A stretch of DNA of 64,000 bases from Sphingobium cyanobacteriorum (GTDB taxonomy: Bacteria > Pseudomonadota > Alphaproteobacteria > Sphingomonadales > Sphingomonadaceae), in contig NZ_JAUQOM010000010.1 in assembly GCF_030580935.1 (NCBI RefSeq), forward strand, positions 57,446 to 121,445, written 5' to 3'. Position 1 is the stretch's first letter. Each line of letters opens with the position of its first letter. Shown here one piece after another: positions 63,937-64,000 of this stretch. Both the position numbers and the translations under genes were made by a program. Below the pieces are notes generated by a model that was not told the origin of the DNA, ran no database searches, and was given only the letters and a program-made list of their open reading frames with translations.

Positions 63937-63989
63937 ATGCCGGGGGGAGTGGCGTGAGGGCGTAGCCCGAGGGCCACTCCCCCCGGCAT
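63937..63989. repeat. Large perfect inverted repeat, REP-like
   Basis: Seventeen-base arms ATGCCGGGGGGAGTGGC and GCCACTCCCCCCGGCAT flank a 19-base spacer that itself contains GGGC-GTA-GCCC. Outside the arms TTACA and TGTAA also pair with a small bulge. This is a nested stem-loop of the kind seen in dispersed REP/RAYT-associated or intergenic palindromic repeats. No transposase lies inside the window. Copy number cannot be judged from one window. Confidence 0.75.
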
Positions 63990-64000
63990 TGGTGTAATTT

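Noticed and set aside
1..64000. CRISPR arrays, tRNA/rRNA genes, insertion sequences, integrases
   Set aside because: No regularly spaced repeats, no tRNA-like or rRNA segments and no transposase or integrase reading frames were seen.

Overview
The window is GC-rich, almost fully coding (no gene-free stretch exceeds 300 bases) and reads like an alphaproteobacterial, most likely sphingomonad (Sphingobium/Novosphingobium-type), chromosome or large replicon. That placement rests on the aerobic Cob gene set, the codon bias and the style of the catabolic genes; it is inference, since no rRNA or tRNA gene is present.

Region 1 (1-12.43 kb) is a compact aerobic cobalamin biosynthesis locus. The plus strand carries the end of a probable cobI, then cobJ, cobL, cobE, cobM, cobB, cobF, cobO, bluB, a DUF1636 gene, cobT, an alpha-ribazole-phosphatase-like gene and cobS, most joined by 4-base overlaps. 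cobK lies inside this run on the minus strand and shares a CATG with the start of cobL. cobC-cobD run on the minus strand, and cobU/P diverges from cobC. The set covers corrin-ring methylation, ring contraction products onward, a,c-diamide formation, adenosylation, aminopropanol arm, lower-ligand (DMB) synthesis and nucleotide-loop assembly. cobA, cobG, cobH, cobNST, cobQ and cobW are not in the window.

Region 2 (12.5-63.8 kb) is a large catabolic island for a hydrophobic, probably polycyclic isoprenoid substrate (steroid, bile-acid-like or terpenoid; the exact substrate cannot be read from sequence). It holds three cytochromes P450 (one clearly CYP101/P450cam-like), a Rieske oxygenase, a KstD-like flavin dehydrogenase, a 3-alpha-hydroxysteroid-dehydrogenase-like SDR plus five other SDRs, three MDR dehydrogenases, an old-yellow-enzyme reductase, an HsaA-type flavin monooxygenase, a GMC oxidoreductase and an epoxide hydrolase. 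CoA chemistry is supplied by FadD, a CaiB CoA-transferase, five acyl-CoA dehydrogenases (two as adjacent heteromeric pairs), four enoyl-CoA hydratases plus a FadB fusion, a thiolase-like protein paired with a DUF35 partner, and a thioesterase. A kinase/acyl-CoA dehydrogenase pair resembles a split mammalian ACAD10/11.

Layout of region 2: a minus operon DUF35-thiolase-FadR regulator (14.8-12.5 kb); plus sulfotransferase-DUF1214-HSD-NTF2 (15.1-19.0 kb, ending in a terminator); minus unknown protein-SDR-ECH-ADH (22.9-19.0 kb); plus epoxide hydrolase and a GntR/UTRA regulator; a lone minus ECH; plus IclR-ECH-ACAD-ACAD-SDR-MDR (26.1-32.0 kb); minus FadB-FadD (35.8-32.1 kb); a long plus run from CaiB to the Rieske oxygenase (36.0-51.6 kb) ending in a strong terminator; a minus ACAD pair (54.0-51.7 kb); a plus run hydrolase-SDR-GST-GMC-P450-P450, then KstD-like and a small barrel protein (54.2-63.3 kb); and a minus VOC gene. 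Three regulators of different families (FadR/GntR, UTRA/GntR, IclR) suggest several separately induced blocks. The right edge carries a large perfect inverted repeat with a REP-like look.
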